From Malachius bipustulatus (lineage: Eukaryota > Arthropoda > Insecta > Coleoptera > Melyridae), in NCBI GenBank assembly GCA_910589415.1, contig OU342639.1:17492268-17556267 (forward strand): a stretch of 64,000 nucleotides of DNA. Reading direction: 5' to 3'. This document shows positions 43,420 through 55,140 of this stretch, piece by piece. Position numbers and translations under genes: made by a program. The notes beneath the pieces were generated by a model, which searched no databases, was not told where the DNA came from, and worked only from the letters and a program-made list of their open reading frames with translations. The stretch's first letter is position 1, and each line of letters starts with the position of its first letter.

Positions 43420-44000
43420 ATTATTGAAGTCTGTACCCACCGTTATGTCTCAATTCACCAATTTCTCGCGCCATGTTCTGAACAATTGCCGCCGGAGTGA
43501 TCGGGGGTGTAGTCGTATGCCTCTGGGCCTCCGCATCATCCTCCAAACCATCCCGGGCGAAACAAGACAACTTGACGTTGTCTTGTTGCACGTTTTGCTG
43601 TCCCACAATCTGTTCACGTGACGAGAACGCTTCAATACCACAACCACAACAAGTACAAAGCCCAAAAAGTTTTACTTTTTATTGTAGAACTTTCACAAAG
43701 GCCACACACTTTGACAACAACCACCACATGCGTGTTTATCCCACTTCTGACTATTAGGGATTAATTTGACTAGCCGAATTCGCAAAGGAAACAAATAAAA
43801 GGTCCAAAAAGCTTTAATAAATCCAATAAGTATGTGAGTGTGTGTTCGGTACTAAGGCTGATGATCGAGTCCAAATAACACACACAGCTAGAAAATATCC
43901 TTAAAAATACTGCTCTCATCCAGTAGCTTGCTGAATCGCTTAAGTAACGAACGTGTATCCCCGTTCGCTAGAGAATTCACCAATCCAACGTTGTCACTTA
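43420..44000 (-). mobile_element. Possible LTR-retrotransposon 5' remnant
   Basis: On the minus strand, text near 43760 (CAGAAGTGGGAT) resembles the leader just after a retroelement LTR. It is followed by a 61-codon frame (43606-43421) beginning MGQQNVQQDNVKLSCFARDG and containing TPPITPAAIVQNMAREIGEL, plausible as a gag start. No second LTR, pol or target duplication is visible, so the assignment is tentative. Confidence 0.3.
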
Positions 44001-44148
44001 CATTGCCTCAGCTATGATGTGCATACAATTCGTATTATTTATTTGCTCTCCAATTATTGAACTTGTTGTAATTCAACCACCTTCATATCTTCAACCATTT
44101 TTGACATCCCTGTACTGACCATATTTATCTTGGACGCTGTATAATAGA

Positions 44149-44162
44149 TGTAGGTAAGATAT
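44149..44162. repeat. Target-site duplication, left copy
   Basis: TGTAGGTAAGATAT, identical to 48503-48516, marks the 3' boundary of the jockey insertion. Confidence 0.9.
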
Positions 44163-44311
44163 TTTTTTATTTTTTTTTTATTTTTTTTTATTAATCAGAA
44201 ATCAGAATTACATAGTGAATCCTATAAGCTAATGTGATAACAGGGGACTTTATACTTAAGGTCCGCTTGTGACATGATGAGAATTCTTCCAGTGAAGTAA
44301 TCTCCTACATC

Positions 44312-47000
44312 TTATCGCAGATCGGCTGGCCAGCGTCTTTTTAATCTTCTGTTGATATGTTCTTGTAAAAGTGGTTGGATAAGAGGGTTGCTATGTGCTT
44401 CAAGTCTGTCATGGTGTTTTCTGCTGTGTTCTTGTATGACGTCCTTAACAAAGGGTATGCCGAGGTCTTCGTGGACAGTTTGATTGGAAACGTACCAAGG
44501 TGCATTACCAAGGTGCATTAGTTATTGCTCTTAAAATCTTTGATTGTGTTCTTTGTAGAATAGAGACATTATTAGACTTGCTGGTACATCCCCATAATTC
44601 GACACCATATGTCCAAATAGGTTTAATGACTGTTTTGTATACCAGGATTTTGTTTTCAAGTGATAGTTTCGAAGTTCTTCCGAGAAGGCAGTATAAGTCT
44701 TTTAGACGTAGTTCGATTTGCTTCTTCTTCTTCACTAGGTGTTCTTTCCAGCTTAGTTTTGTATCCAAATGTAGTCCTAGATAGCGCACTGTATGTGTTT
44801 CTGGTATAACAATATTGTTGATGTAGACTGGAGGGCATTGTCCTTTTTTTAGCGTGAATGTAATGTGAGCTGACTTTGATTCATTAATTTTAGTTTTCCA
44901 TGTGTCACACCATTCCTGTACCATATCTAGATGGTTTTGAAGGTTGTAAGATGCTATTGCTGGGTTTTCATGACTTGCAAGGATCACTGTGTCATCGGCA
45001 AAAGTACCGATTGTGGTATTTGGTGTAGTTGGTATATCTGAAGTATACAGCAAGTATAGCATGGGACCAAGCACGCTTCCTTGAGGAACACCCGACTTTA
45101 TTGGAAAAATGTCAGAAGTTTCTCCATTGACTTTGGTTCTAAAATAACGATCGCTTAGGTAGGACTTAAAAAGTGCAAAAAATGATGGGAGCCCTATCTT
45201 GATCTTATAGAGGAGACCATCGTGCCATACTTTATCAAATGCTTGCCTTATATCTAGGAATACAGATGTGCAGTATTTTTTTTCTTCCAAGGATTTGTTT
45301 ACAATATGAACGATCCTATGACACTGTTGGATAGTTGAGTGGTGCTGACGGAATCCAAATTGATGATCCGGTATGTTCTCGATTAGGGGATCCATTCTGT
45401 GGAGCACTAGTTTCTCTAGGGTCTTCGAGATGGTTGAAATGAGGCTAATGGGTCTGTACGAGGACACGTCATTTGAGTTTTTGCCTGGCTTAGGTATTAA
45501 GATTACTTCCGCCATTTTTAATTGTTTGGGCCAGTACTGAACTCTCATGATGGCGTTGAACAGGTACATCAGCATCTTAATACCTTTTTCTGGAAGCTCT
45601 TTCAACATTTTTGGTGTTACCTGGTCGGCGCCTGGTGATTTTTTGTTTTTTAGGAAAGATATTTCGGCTTTGACTTCCTTGTATTCAAATACTTCAAACG
45701 CTTCAGCAGGTGTTGTGTTATTACTTATGTGATCAAGTATTTCCTGGTTTGTTGGAGTATCATCAGGGGTAAAAGTGTCAGAAAGATGCTTTGCGAAAAG
45801 GTCAGCCTTTTCCTTATTACTTCGTGCCCAAGGTCCAGGAGTATAGGAGATAGCTTACGAATTGGCGGGTTTGCTTGAGTTGGTTTTTGCTTTGACTTTA
45901 TAGGTCGCCAGATTGAGTTGTCGTAACGATTGAGGCTTAGAATGTAATCTTGGAATGATCTTTTTTCTGCTTCTCTTATCTTAGTCTTGAGCTTGTTGCC
46001 TAGCCGATTGTATAAGTTTCTGTCTGCTGGTGCATGACTGTTTTGCCATTTTTTCCTGGCTCTTCTTTTTTCGACTATAAGACTTTTGATTTCTAGTGGA
46101 ATGTGCTTGGTTCCAATTTTGGCCCTTGACTGAGGTTGCTGAGGTGTAGCTTTGTGGGCTGACAGTTGAAGTGTCGCGAAAAAATTACTCGTAGCTTCTT
46201 CTATCTCCTCTGGAGTTTTGAGGCTTATATTTAGATTTAGGTGTTCGTTAATTACATTTTTGTACAGGTTCCAATCGGTTTTGTAGTTATGTAGTCTTGG
46301 TATTTTTTGTATGATCACAGGGGAGGTACTGACTGTCGCTATTACTGGGGTGTGATCAGAAAAAAGGTCATAATTCGGCTCAATATCTGTATAGAGACTT
46401 GAGATACCATTTGTTACAAAAAAATCTAGTAAGTCTGGTATTTTGTCTGGATCCGTTGGCCAGTAGGTTGAAGTACCAGCAGATAAATATGAGAAGTTTC
46501 TTTCACTGATCGTCTTAGCAAGTTCTCTGCCTTTAGTGGTTGTAAGTCGTGAGCCCCAACGGGTGTTTTTTGAGTTGTAGTCACCGCCCCCTGCGATGAA
46601 TTTGGGACCAAGATTTTGAAATAGTGAATCGAAGTCTTCTTTTTTGAGGTTATGTCGTGGCGGACCATATACAGCGGAAACTGTTAGGTCATATGGCAAA
46701 GCTTTGATTTTGATTGCTGTGGCTTGTAGACAGTTTTTGGTATATCCCTGTAGTTCATAATGATCGATGGTAGCTTTGATCAAGATAGCACTTCCGGCGT
46801 GGGCAGTATTATCGGGGTGATTGGTGTGGTAAAATTTATATTGTGGTATTTTGAAGTGGGAATTTTTTGTGAGGTGCGTTTCACTAACCAGCATTATGTC
46901 TATTGAATGCTGATGGAGGAAATAAAAAAATGATTTCATCTTTGTGCTGGTTTATGCCGTTGGCATTCCATAGGGCTATTCTGAGGAACTTAGCGATTAC
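44312..47000 (-). pseudogene. Jockey ORF2: AP-endonuclease and reverse transcriptase, frameshifted
   Basis: The start region reads LRIALWNANGINQHKDEI, then a T-run near 46930 has lost a base. The endonuclease frame 46939-45725 follows: IDIMLVSETHLTK, AVYGPPRH, GGGDYNSKNTRWGS and YDLFSDHTPVI, the last with the SDH motif. GGGDYN has Gly where the family has Gly-Asp-Phe/Tyr-Asn. A one-base shift near 45838 precedes KSPGADQVTPK. RT frame 45608-44505: YRPISLISTISKTLEKL, VFLDIRQAFDKVWHDGLL, SGVPQGSVLGPMLY and GTFADDTVIL (FADD). A 13-nt tandem duplication of ACCAAGGTGCATT at 44493-44518 throws the last 70 codons (ending RRLKRRWPADL) out of frame. Confidence 0.9.
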
Positions 47001-47230
47001 TTTTTCCCTATCAGCGCTGAGAGCATGTTCAAAACCATGCTATTTTGATGTAGAAGTTGATTAAACATGTTTTTGAATTCGTCCAAAAATTTGGTAAGCA
47101 GCTCGCTAATGTTTTCATTGTTGCTCTCATTTTGAACATTTTTATTATTGCATTATTGCATACTGCATTTGCGTAGCTGAAACCAGGTTGTATCGAGCTT
47201 GGATGAGCAGTTGGTTGTTGATGGTTTCTA

Positions 47231-48424
47231 TTAAATTTTGTTGATGTTTTGTTGGTGGGTGACAGGTTTATTATTGGAATAAGTTTTGTACATTCTGTGA
47301 TAGTATTCGCATCCTCTGTAGTTCGCTGGGTGGTCCCCACTACATAGTGCGCACTTTGCTGGAGTATCTTTGCTTTTTTTGCAACTAGAAGTGCTATGGT
47401 GGTCACCACATTTAACACACATGAATGGTCTATTATTGCAGTAAGTCTTTGTGTGGCCGTATAGTTGGCATCTTGAACACTGAATAATATTTCTGCTTTT
47501 TCTGGGTGTTTCTATTTGTACTACACTATTTTGGATTTTATTTACTTTGTAGACGTCTTTGTTGTTTGGTCCCGGCTCAAAGTCAACAAAAAACATGTTT
47601 AAAGGTTCTTTGGTTTGTCGCTGTTTTGCATTAATTATGTTTCTAACTTTATGCCCCAGAGCGGAGAGTTCTTGTTTAATGTCTTCAGTGTCTACTGTAT
47701 CATGTAAATGTTTTATAACTATTCTATGGGCTCTTTCTTCCTTCAGCTGATATGTGTGGTGGATGATATTATTTTCATTCATATATCTTACCAGTTTTCT
47801 ATAGGTATCTGGGTTATTACAGTTTATCTTTACTGTGTTGTTGGCCATGCTTCTTGTGGTGTATTGTTCCACTTCAACCACATCTGTTAGTTTCTTTGTC
47901 ATTTCTGGAAAATTGACTACTCCATATACGTAAATTGGGGGAGGTTTTGGTGCCTTGCTTTCAGAGTTGTTTGCGTTTGAGGGAAGGTCATTTGTTGGTG
48001 CTAGAGTACTATATCTGTTGCTTAGGGTTATATTTTCCTCTAAGGTTTTATTTAAAAAAGTTTTCCTCCTTTTTACACTTTTAACCACTTGCCAAGAATT
48101 TTCTTTGTTTGTATTTACTATTTCTTCGTCACTAGTGGAGTAATATCTCCCCAGGTGATTGTTTTGGTTTACGTGTTGAGATGGTTGCTCTTGAGTTTGA
48201 TATAATTGTTGGAGTTCTTGTAGTTGCTGGTGGTTTTGTGTTTGCATGTACATTTGTTGTTGATCCAAGTTTGGTTGGGGGAAAGTATTGTTGAATGACT
48301 GAGATGACGTATTTGGTATTTGTGAGTTCATAATTAATTGATACTGTATGAGGCTTGGAGGTTGAAAGGTTAATGTAGTATTATCAGTAATTCCAGGTCC
48401 GTTTCCGGTAGGATACATTTTCAC
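47231..48424 (-). CDS. Jockey ORF1 (gag-like nucleic-acid-binding protein)
   Basis: A 397-codon minus-strand frame. The N-terminus is Gln/Asn-rich (residues 1-100: LDQQQMYMQTQNHQQLQELQ). A central PRE/C2HC-type region reads KEERAHRIVIKHLHDTVDTE and LSALGHKVRNIIN. Near residues 325-385 there are three Cys-His zinc motifs: CSRCQLYGHTKTYC, CVKCGDHHSTSSC and CALCSGDHPANYRGC. This is the usual jockey ORF1 plan; the protein coats element RNA and helps bring it to the nucleus. The frame stops early at NINKI, and the natural tail (GFSYANAV and beyond) continues in another frame, so the C-terminus is broken by an indel near 47235. Confidence 0.88.
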   Translation of the reverse strand: MKMYPTGNGPGITDNTTLTFQPPSLIQYQLIMNSQIPNTSSQSFNNTFPQPNLDQQQMYMQTQNHQQLQELQQLYQTQEQPSQHVNQNNHLGRYYSTSDEEIVNTNKENSWQVVKSVKRRKTFLNKTLEENITLSNRYSTLAPTNDLPSNANNSESKAPKPPPIYVYGVVNFPEMTKKLTDVVEVEQYTTRSMANNTVKINCNNPDTYRKLVRYMNENNIIHHTYQLKEERAHRIVIKHLHDTVDTEDIKQELSALGHKVRNIINAKQRQTKEPLNMFFVDFEPGPNNKDVYKVNKIQNSVVQIETPRKSRNIIQCSRCQLYGHTKTYCNNRPFMCVKCGDHHSTSSCKKSKDTPAKCALCSGDHPANYRGCEYYHRMYKTYSNNKPVTHQQNINKI

Positions 48425-48502
48425 TTTAATTTTTAAAATATACTAGCACATATCACTTTTAGTCTGTATCACCCTGTATCAGCACTATTATCGTTTATGT
48501 AT

Positions 48503-48516
48503 TGTAGGTAAGATAT
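48503..48516. repeat. Target-site duplication, right copy
   Basis: TGTAGGTAAGATAT, identical to 44149-44162, marks the 5' boundary of the jockey insertion and shows the element is full length. Confidence 0.9.
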
Positions 48517-50935
48517 GAAATCGCAATGTTGAAGCCGTGCTAGAGTGAAATGACCTGAAACATCCAGACCATAATGGAAAGATCATTTAGATGCTTTATG
48601 ACCGAGAAAAACTCACTAAATTAGTGTTGGAAAAAAAATAAATTTCTCATAAAGTCAATTTGAATTACAACCATGCATCGGCTTAACAAAGTAATTTTAT
48701 TATATGTTTCTTAGTTCAAAATACAAATACAATACCTGCAGACGAAGTGATAACCCAGGCATAGTTATTGCCTGACTCGTAAAATCCTTATTCATTCTTA
48801 CATGTCTTACAAATAAAGTGAAAGATAATAGCGAATAAAAATGGGAATGCCAGGTGATAAAATTTGTGGGTGTCCATCAACATGACGTGAAATTGAAGTC
48901 CACTAGTAAGCCATAAATTAATAAAGTTGAACAAAATAATCAATAAGAAGTGATTTTCTGTTCACCTTGCGACAACTACTGGAAAAATATGCTTGCACAA
49001 GTGTCATTTTACCCATGAGAAATCAATTTCGATTTTATTGTTATTATATTTACTCCGCACCTTTTATGCTACCGTTTCCTTTCTACATATCTCAAGATGT
49101 TTCTGTAATTGAATTACTTGCTCGTAAAATTTGATACGAGTAAAAACATAAAACGCGTTCGCTACGATTGCCCTAGCGAACCAATTCCAAGTGTCTGGCG
49201 CGGCGCGCTTCTGAATTGATGTAATAATTTAATACTGGTCTCCAATTCAACAAGATATACCTATCTTCATCTAACTTTATTGTTTCTCTGAAGCCTTAGG
49301 CCATAGGCCATTCTGCTATATTATTTTTAACCAATTAGATCACTAATTAAAAATTACTTTAAAAAAACTTTAAACACTTTCTATCTTATCCTGCTGCAAA
49401 TATATTTATTAATCAAATTTGTTGCACACTCTGATCTGAAACATAATTTCAAGGGGACCTTGTATGTAGACACAGATGAGAGTTGTTAACTATTTACAAA
49501 TGGAATAGGTATAACACCTGTTTTACAGTTCACTGCACAAAATCGCCCCTCTAGTTTTTAAAGTGACATGACCAGAGAAGAATTAGCACCAAAAGTCGGT
49601 GAACTGATGATCTTTTAGTTCAGGGGTGCAGAGATGCCTTCCCCTTTACATTCCTACACTCCAGGTATCCTTTTATGGGAATCTCCGCTTCTGGCTACTT
49701 AACGGTACGTGACATCAATTATTGCGAGGAGTCAGTGTGCTAGCCGGAGCCGGTGCCTACCCTAACTTCACTCTTACTCCCATTATTATTATCCTGCTTG
49801 GATTGTATATATCTGCATAGGTGCCGGATTAGTTTTCAACGATGTAGATTTTAGATCTAGAACTGGTTGTGAGGAACTATAAATCTACGAGCCACTGGTA
49901 GGGTAGAGAGGAGATGGTTTTGATTATTATAATCGGTTGGAATGGAATATTTGAATTTATTATTTGGTTGCTGAATATTTGGATTGAACTGGCAACATGG
50001 TAGGCTGTTCTCCCCGCTCTGGTTACAGTTGGGGTGTTAATCCTATTACTAGCATGTTTACCGATAATTTCAAGCGCGACCGTTATATGAACACAGCAAT
50101 TTAATCGCATATTTCATCTTGTTTGTTACCAGTAATACCTTTTTTTTGTCGCGAAAATACCACATTAAATTCCGGTTCTATGTATGTTAAACATCCCAGA
50201 TCCTAGATACATAGATACATAGAAAAGCTTTAGAAATCATTGAAAAACAAATAATTTCCTTCCCTTTACAGCAATAAGTATAAAATGAATTAACTGGTGA
50301 TGTATGTTATACGAGTATGTATGATATCCAAAAAATGATCACGGGCAGTTAGTGCAGTGACCTGCAGTTGTTTTTGGTGGTTACGTTTTAGAGTTGACGG
50401 TGTGACAGCCGGAGTTGCGGAGACCTTAGTGCGCCAATCCGTCGAGCTGCCGCCAACACGTACAGCCTAATTGCACTCTGATGAGAACGTGCGCTTTACC
50501 CTTCATTTCACATTCCACTTTTGTCCCGCTGATGCTGATTTCTACCCGCCGAATGTCCACAATTAAATAACTTCCTATTTCCACTTTCCCTCAGGAGAAT
50601 AGCAATAAACCTCAGCTTTTATCGTTTTAAATTTAAACCGTTTAAACACGTATGGTACAGTTTTAGATGTTAAATTGCTACACTTTCTCAACACCACATT
50701 TATCCAACTAATTATTGTATTTATCTGCAAAAGGCTTTAAATTATACAAACTTCCAGCATCTTGCTGGAGAAGATTCGTTTTCAATCGTAACGGGCTTAG
50801 AAATAAGAATACTACCTACATAATACGTATGTATGTATTCGGACCAACCGGAACGATATTAGTCCAATTAATATCTACTTCGTATATAAACAGTCAAACG
50901 AATAGTTTTCAAGTTTCAAAGTACGGCAGAAATAT
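48517..50935. other. Unassigned DNA between mobile elements
   Basis: No recognisable gene or transposon. A GC-richer stretch at 50340-50530 (GGTGTGACAGCCGGAGTTGC) could be an untranslated exon or promoter but has no coding frame. A CpG-bearing patch lies at 49150-49215 (TGTCTGGCGCGGCGCGCTTC). Confidence 0.35.
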
Positions 50936-50991
50936 AAAAAACCTTCTTGCGCATCAATCGCATAAATAGTGTATTTTTATGCGATTCAATT
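50936..50991. repeat. Hairpin-bearing repeat, inverse of 7976-8029
   Basis: CCTTCTTGCGCATCAATCGC followed by ATAAATAGTGTATTTTTATG is the exact complement of the copy in TPGS2 intron 3. See that entry. Confidence 0.75.
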
Positions 50992-52570
50992 ATGAAAATT
51001 TTCGCCGCTTTTTAAATTGGATTTCTGAAATTTTCCATAGTCAGGTCATATTAGCGTAGTGCTTTACTGAGAAAATTTCATTTCATTTAGTTTGAAAACG
51101 TGCCTTAGAATGGATTTTTAAATTTAACAAAATAAAAAAAAAATTGGCAAATTAAAATTTTTTTCCTTTTCCTGTGTCCGCCACTGGCTAACTTTACTTA
51201 AAAAATACTATTCTTTATACTACCTTTAATAAATTCGCAAAAAGTGAAAGGGGAATTTTGAAAACCGAAAATTTGAAATTTTAGAGGAATAAACATCATG
51301 TGAAAGAATTCGAATATCTTCGCCATTTTTCTTATTTGCTTCTTGAAATTTTTCAGAGTTAGGGGTTATTCGTATAGTTGTCTACTGGAAAAACTTCAGC
51401 TCAATTTCTTCAAAAAAGGCTCATAAACGGTTATAGAAATTTAGCCATTTTTACCCTTTTCCTACCCACGCCACTGGCTTATTAATGAAAAATATGCAAA
51501 TTTTACTGCATTAACTCAAATTTAAAATAATTTTCTTCCAATCGTGTTAATTTGGTTAAAATTTTTTTTCTAACTTGCTTATAGGTAGGTAGGTATAAGG
51601 GTTCAAAATCTGGCAATTTTTTCTAAAATTGAAAAGGCCGCCATTTTGAAACGGCTCGATTTTACTCAAATACAGTACCAGACGACTCCTTGCGGCTATC
51701 TTACTCATAAAAAAATTTCAGCCTCCTAGATTGAAAACTGCGACCAGAAACCGTGCCTCATAGACGGTTTTTGTTTTTAATTTGGACGGACACCCTGTAG
51801 AAGTAACGCAGCTTTAGGAAATTTTTTTACGAAAATCAAAATGTCATTTCGAAGTTTCACAAGGGTAAAAAATTTCGTTCACTAATCCTTAAATATGAAG
51901 CTACAGCAGCGGTTTTAAAATTTTAGAGAAATAAACATCATATGAAAAAAATATTAATATCTCCGCCATTTTTCTTATTTACTTCTTGAAACTTTTAAGG
52001 GTTAAAGAATATTAGTGTACTTGCCTACTGTGAAAATTTCAGTTCAATTTCTTCAAAAATGAACTCAAAAACGGTTATAGAAGTTTAGACATTTTTACCC
52101 TTTTCCTACCCACGCCACTGGCTTATTAATATAAATACTGCCAATTTTATTGCTTTAATTCAAATTTCAAATAGTTTTCTTCCAATCTTGTTAATTTTAT
52201 TTTAAAGTTTTATTGCCATCTTTCTCATACAGGGACTCAAAAAATAGCAAATTTTCCAAAAATTCACATGACTGCCATTTTGAAACGGCTTGGCCAATTT
52301 TGCTCAAGTGCAATACCAGACCACTCATTGCGGATATCTTACTCCCACAAAAATTTCAGCCTCCTAGATTGAAAACTGCGACCTGAAATGATACCACAAG
52401 AACCGGATTTCTGGAATTTTGAAGGGACACCCTGTAGAAGTGACTCGACTTTTAGAAACTTTTTTAACGAAAATCTAACATCATTCCAAAGTTTTATAAG
52501 GATCCAAAATTTCGTTCACTAATCTTCAAAGATAAAGCTACAGGAGCGTTTTAAAAATCGAAATTTCGCG
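50992..52570 (+). repeat. Diverged tandem repeat, about 643-bp unit, 2 to 3 copies
   Basis: CTACCCACGCCACTGGCTTA occurs at about 51463 and 52106 (643 bp apart), with a degraded CGCCACTGGCTAACTTTACT at 51181. Each unit shares AATAAACATCAT, GCCATTTTTCTTATTT, AACGGTTATAGAA, CCGCCATTTTGAAACGGCT-like text and GGACACCCTGTAGAAGT (51783, 52428). No coding frame survives. Confidence 0.8.
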
Positions 52571-52635
52571 TTTTTGGAGAAATATATATATAAATATATA
52601 TTTATTTGAGCTTAATAACTACCGACTGATTATTA

Positions 52636-53097
52636 GTTGGGATGTGAGAAAGAGGAAAGAAAAAAGGATCTCCTCTTCACCAGTTAAGAGCTATCGGTCT
52701 CAATATTGTTGGGCTAATAAAACAGCAAGATTTTATATGCTTGACTTATATTTCGGAACAATTTGTTCCTTCCTCAGAGTCTAAAATACAAAATTAAAGA
52801 AATTACAATTGAACACAATCATGAAATATAAGAGGTCCTTACCGCATTGATCTTAATATTAGGTAGGTCAGCGAGAAAACACAGAGAGCCCCCATAATAC
52901 ATGCTAAATCTAGCTCATGGTGATTTACTCTATATGAGAAATTTTTCCTTATTTTGGTGGATGTTCAAATCACTAATTAAAACTAGCACAGATTAAAAAA
53001 GATCTTGCTGTTTTATTAGCCCAACAATATTGAGACCGATAGCTCTTAACTGGTGAAGAGGAGATCCTTTTTTCTTTCGTTTTTCTCACATCCCAAC
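52636..53097. mobile_element. Harbinger-type MITE with TTA target duplication
   Basis: The ends GTTGGGATGTGAGAAAGAGG and CTTTCGTTTTTCTCACATCC-CAAC are complements. The arms extend about 100 bp (CAGTTAAGAGCTATCGGTCT near 52680, complement near 53035; AGCAAGATTTTATATG-like inner end). TTA stands on both sides (52633-52635, 53098-53100), the typical PIF/Harbinger target. At 462 bp and without coding it is a MITE. Confidence 0.8.
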
Positions 53098-53165
53098 TTA
53101 TAAATATATATATATATATATATATCGTGGACAGGTGAATTTTGGAAAACCACTTTTTCGTGATC

Positions 53166-53260
53166 TGGGGGTCATGATCGGTGGACATTTGATGAGTTTG
53201 GGTGATTTTCGAAAAGTGATGTCGTCCTCAATAGTGTATTTTTTTATTAAAAAATACACT
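53166..53260. repeat. Inverted repeat, left copy, with terminal hairpin
   Basis: GATCGGTGGACATTTGATGA, GTTTGGGTGATTTTCGAAAA and GTGATGTCGTCCTCAATAGT occur here and, inverted, at 55042-55140. The inner end is a hairpin: AGTGTATTTTTTTATTAAAA folding with its complement TACACT. Confidence 0.8.
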
Positions 53261-53459
53261 AAAAGATTATTATTTCGATATCTAACAGTTTCAACTTTTT
53301 TAACTTTTAACTTGATCACCATTAGGATCTCTTCAATCATAAAAGATACCGAGTCAGTTGAATTAGATAAAAGTTGCACTATTTTGTGCTGTAATAAGAA
53401 TCTGAAACAACATTTGGGAAAAATTCAGTCGTTTCGAAAATAGTAATATTTTTTTAGCA

Positions 53460-53735
53460 TTGATCTTGATTTTATCGCAATGCGAAAGCCTTTATTAACA
53501 GAAAAGCACAACGGAGACTGGCAGAGCTACCGAAATGGGCTAGCCACCCAAATTCTGTGAAGACATCACTTTCACCTTGCGGCCGGATTGCGCATAAAGC
53601 TATGACCAGAGGCATCAGGGAGGAGACCCAAATGTCATTAAAGAAACCCAATGGAAGCTTCACGGAGGGTGAGGAGAAAAGAACTCTATACAAATGAATG
53701 TTTCACATTGAAAGCGAAATGGCTTAATTTTCATT
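53460..53735 (+). pseudogene. LINE ORF2 linker fragment
   Basis: A plus-strand reading gives RKAFINRKAQRRLAELPKWA and then SLKKPNGSFTEGEEKRTLY. The last part resembles the L-x-KPDGS-x-T-x-x-x-EE block that lies just upstream of RT in many LINE ORF2 proteins. It ends in a stop after TLYK with recognisable HFP-like text beyond. Only about 90 codons remain. It lies between the two inverted repeats at 53166 and 55042. Confidence 0.45.
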
Positions 53736-55041
53736 TTGTTTTTTTTCATGATTTTCCAGGATTTTAGTATGATTTTCGTCCAGCAAATAAGACACTGTGC
53801 CAGACGGCAGCAACTTGTGTCCTATGCTATATCATCTGCTTGTACAAACAATACCTCTTCAACAGCTCATTTTAATCGCGGTTGCAATTATTACATGCTT
53901 TGAATTTTATTTGAAGTTTGCTGATTTCTCTTGGTTATTCTATATAGGGCATTAGGACAGGAAATTTTTTGACAGTAATATCGGAAACTGCGGGTTGATT
54001 CTTAGTTTTTTAGCTTACCAAAGATAACATATCGGTTTCTATATTATTAGTAGCTTTGTACGACATATTCTGGTCCCAAAAGTCCCAAGATGTCCAGGGA
54101 TGATAGAATACCTACCAGGTAGACACTTGGCTCCTGTCTAAATGAGAGTTAAAAGTCTGTTAGGTTGGGCGATACTGCTCAACAAAATCTTGGGAAGATG
54201 AAGCGATCCAAAATAAGACACCTAGAATAGTATTAAAAATGCTTTTAAATTCAAATGCATCTCCTTACAGTTTTGGTGAAATAACATTCAATATGAACTA
54301 GTAAAATAACGCTATAGATCTTCTATAGATGGCTAACAGTGACAATGAAATTTGTGTTGTTAAAGAAGCAGTAAAAAAATAGGTACCTATACCGAATCCT
54401 TTAAATGACTTAACTAATCCGCTTTCAGCTTCAACAACTTTGAAACGCAAGCAGACAAAGTTGAAATTAGATAAGTTATCCAAAGTTTAGTTTCTTGCGG
54501 GTGCATGAAGACAATTAAAAGGCGGTGGTAACAATCGAATCGCACACACGGTATTGCATTTGAAGCTAGTATAGAGTGTAAGTGAAGAGAATAACAAGTT
54601 AAATTGGTGCAATCAAGCACGGTCTCCCTGCAAACTGCACCCCTTGACGCCATTTACCATTGACCACAGACCGACGACCGGCGCCCGACGTCCGAGGATC
54701 AGACATCCAAATTGAAATGTCAGTGTCACTCTCACTATGCAGTGTCACGCAATGCGTTCTCGCTCCCGTTGCATTCAGTTGCAACATGCGAGCGGAGTAT
54801 AAATCACACATATTTATGTTTATCTGTTCTCATTAACTAATCCGCTTTTAATGCCATTTGGTTCTTTGTTGGATTGTTTAGTCAACCGCTCTGCATCCCT
54901 AGATTGGTTATTCCATGATGAATTTGGCGTGTAAATAGGTACGAGAATTCTCCTAAAGGTATGACTGTCTTCAGCGATAAATTTTTCTTCGGAGGTGCAT
55001 ATATTCTTTTCTATTCTATTTTCTAGAATCATACCGCCATT
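53736..55041. other. Unassigned DNA between inverted repeats
   Basis: No gene. At 54590-54830 there is a GC-richer block with repeated GTGTCAC and CCGACG words, ending in GAGCGGAGTATAAATCACAC. The TATAAA at about 54799 could be a promoter, but no linked exon was found. Confidence 0.35.
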
Positions 55042-55140
55042 ATAGTGTATTTTTTTAAATTAAAAAATGCACTATTGAGGACGACATCACTTTTCGAAAA
55101 TCACCCAAACTCATCAAATGTCCACCGATCCTGACCCCCA
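55042..55140. repeat. Inverted repeat, right copy, with terminal hairpin
   Basis: Complement of 53166-53260, including GACGACATCACTTTTCGAAA and CTCATCAAATGTCCACCGAT. The hairpin TAGTGTATTTTTTTAAATTA with its complement TGCACTA lies at its left, so both hairpins point inward. Confidence 0.8.

Larger units (their letters stand above)
44163..48502 (-). mobile_element. Full-length jockey-clade LINE
   Basis: A 4.34-kb element on the minus strand, with a 5' untranslated leader of about 75 nt, ORF1 (48424-47231), ORF2 (about 47000-44312), a 3' UTR and an A-rich tail (TTTATTTTTTTTTATT run on the plus strand at 44163-44192). It is flanked by a direct TGTAGGTAAGATAT. The coding order and motifs are classic jockey. 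At least four frame disruptions make it inactive, but it is otherwise complete. Confidence 0.92.
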
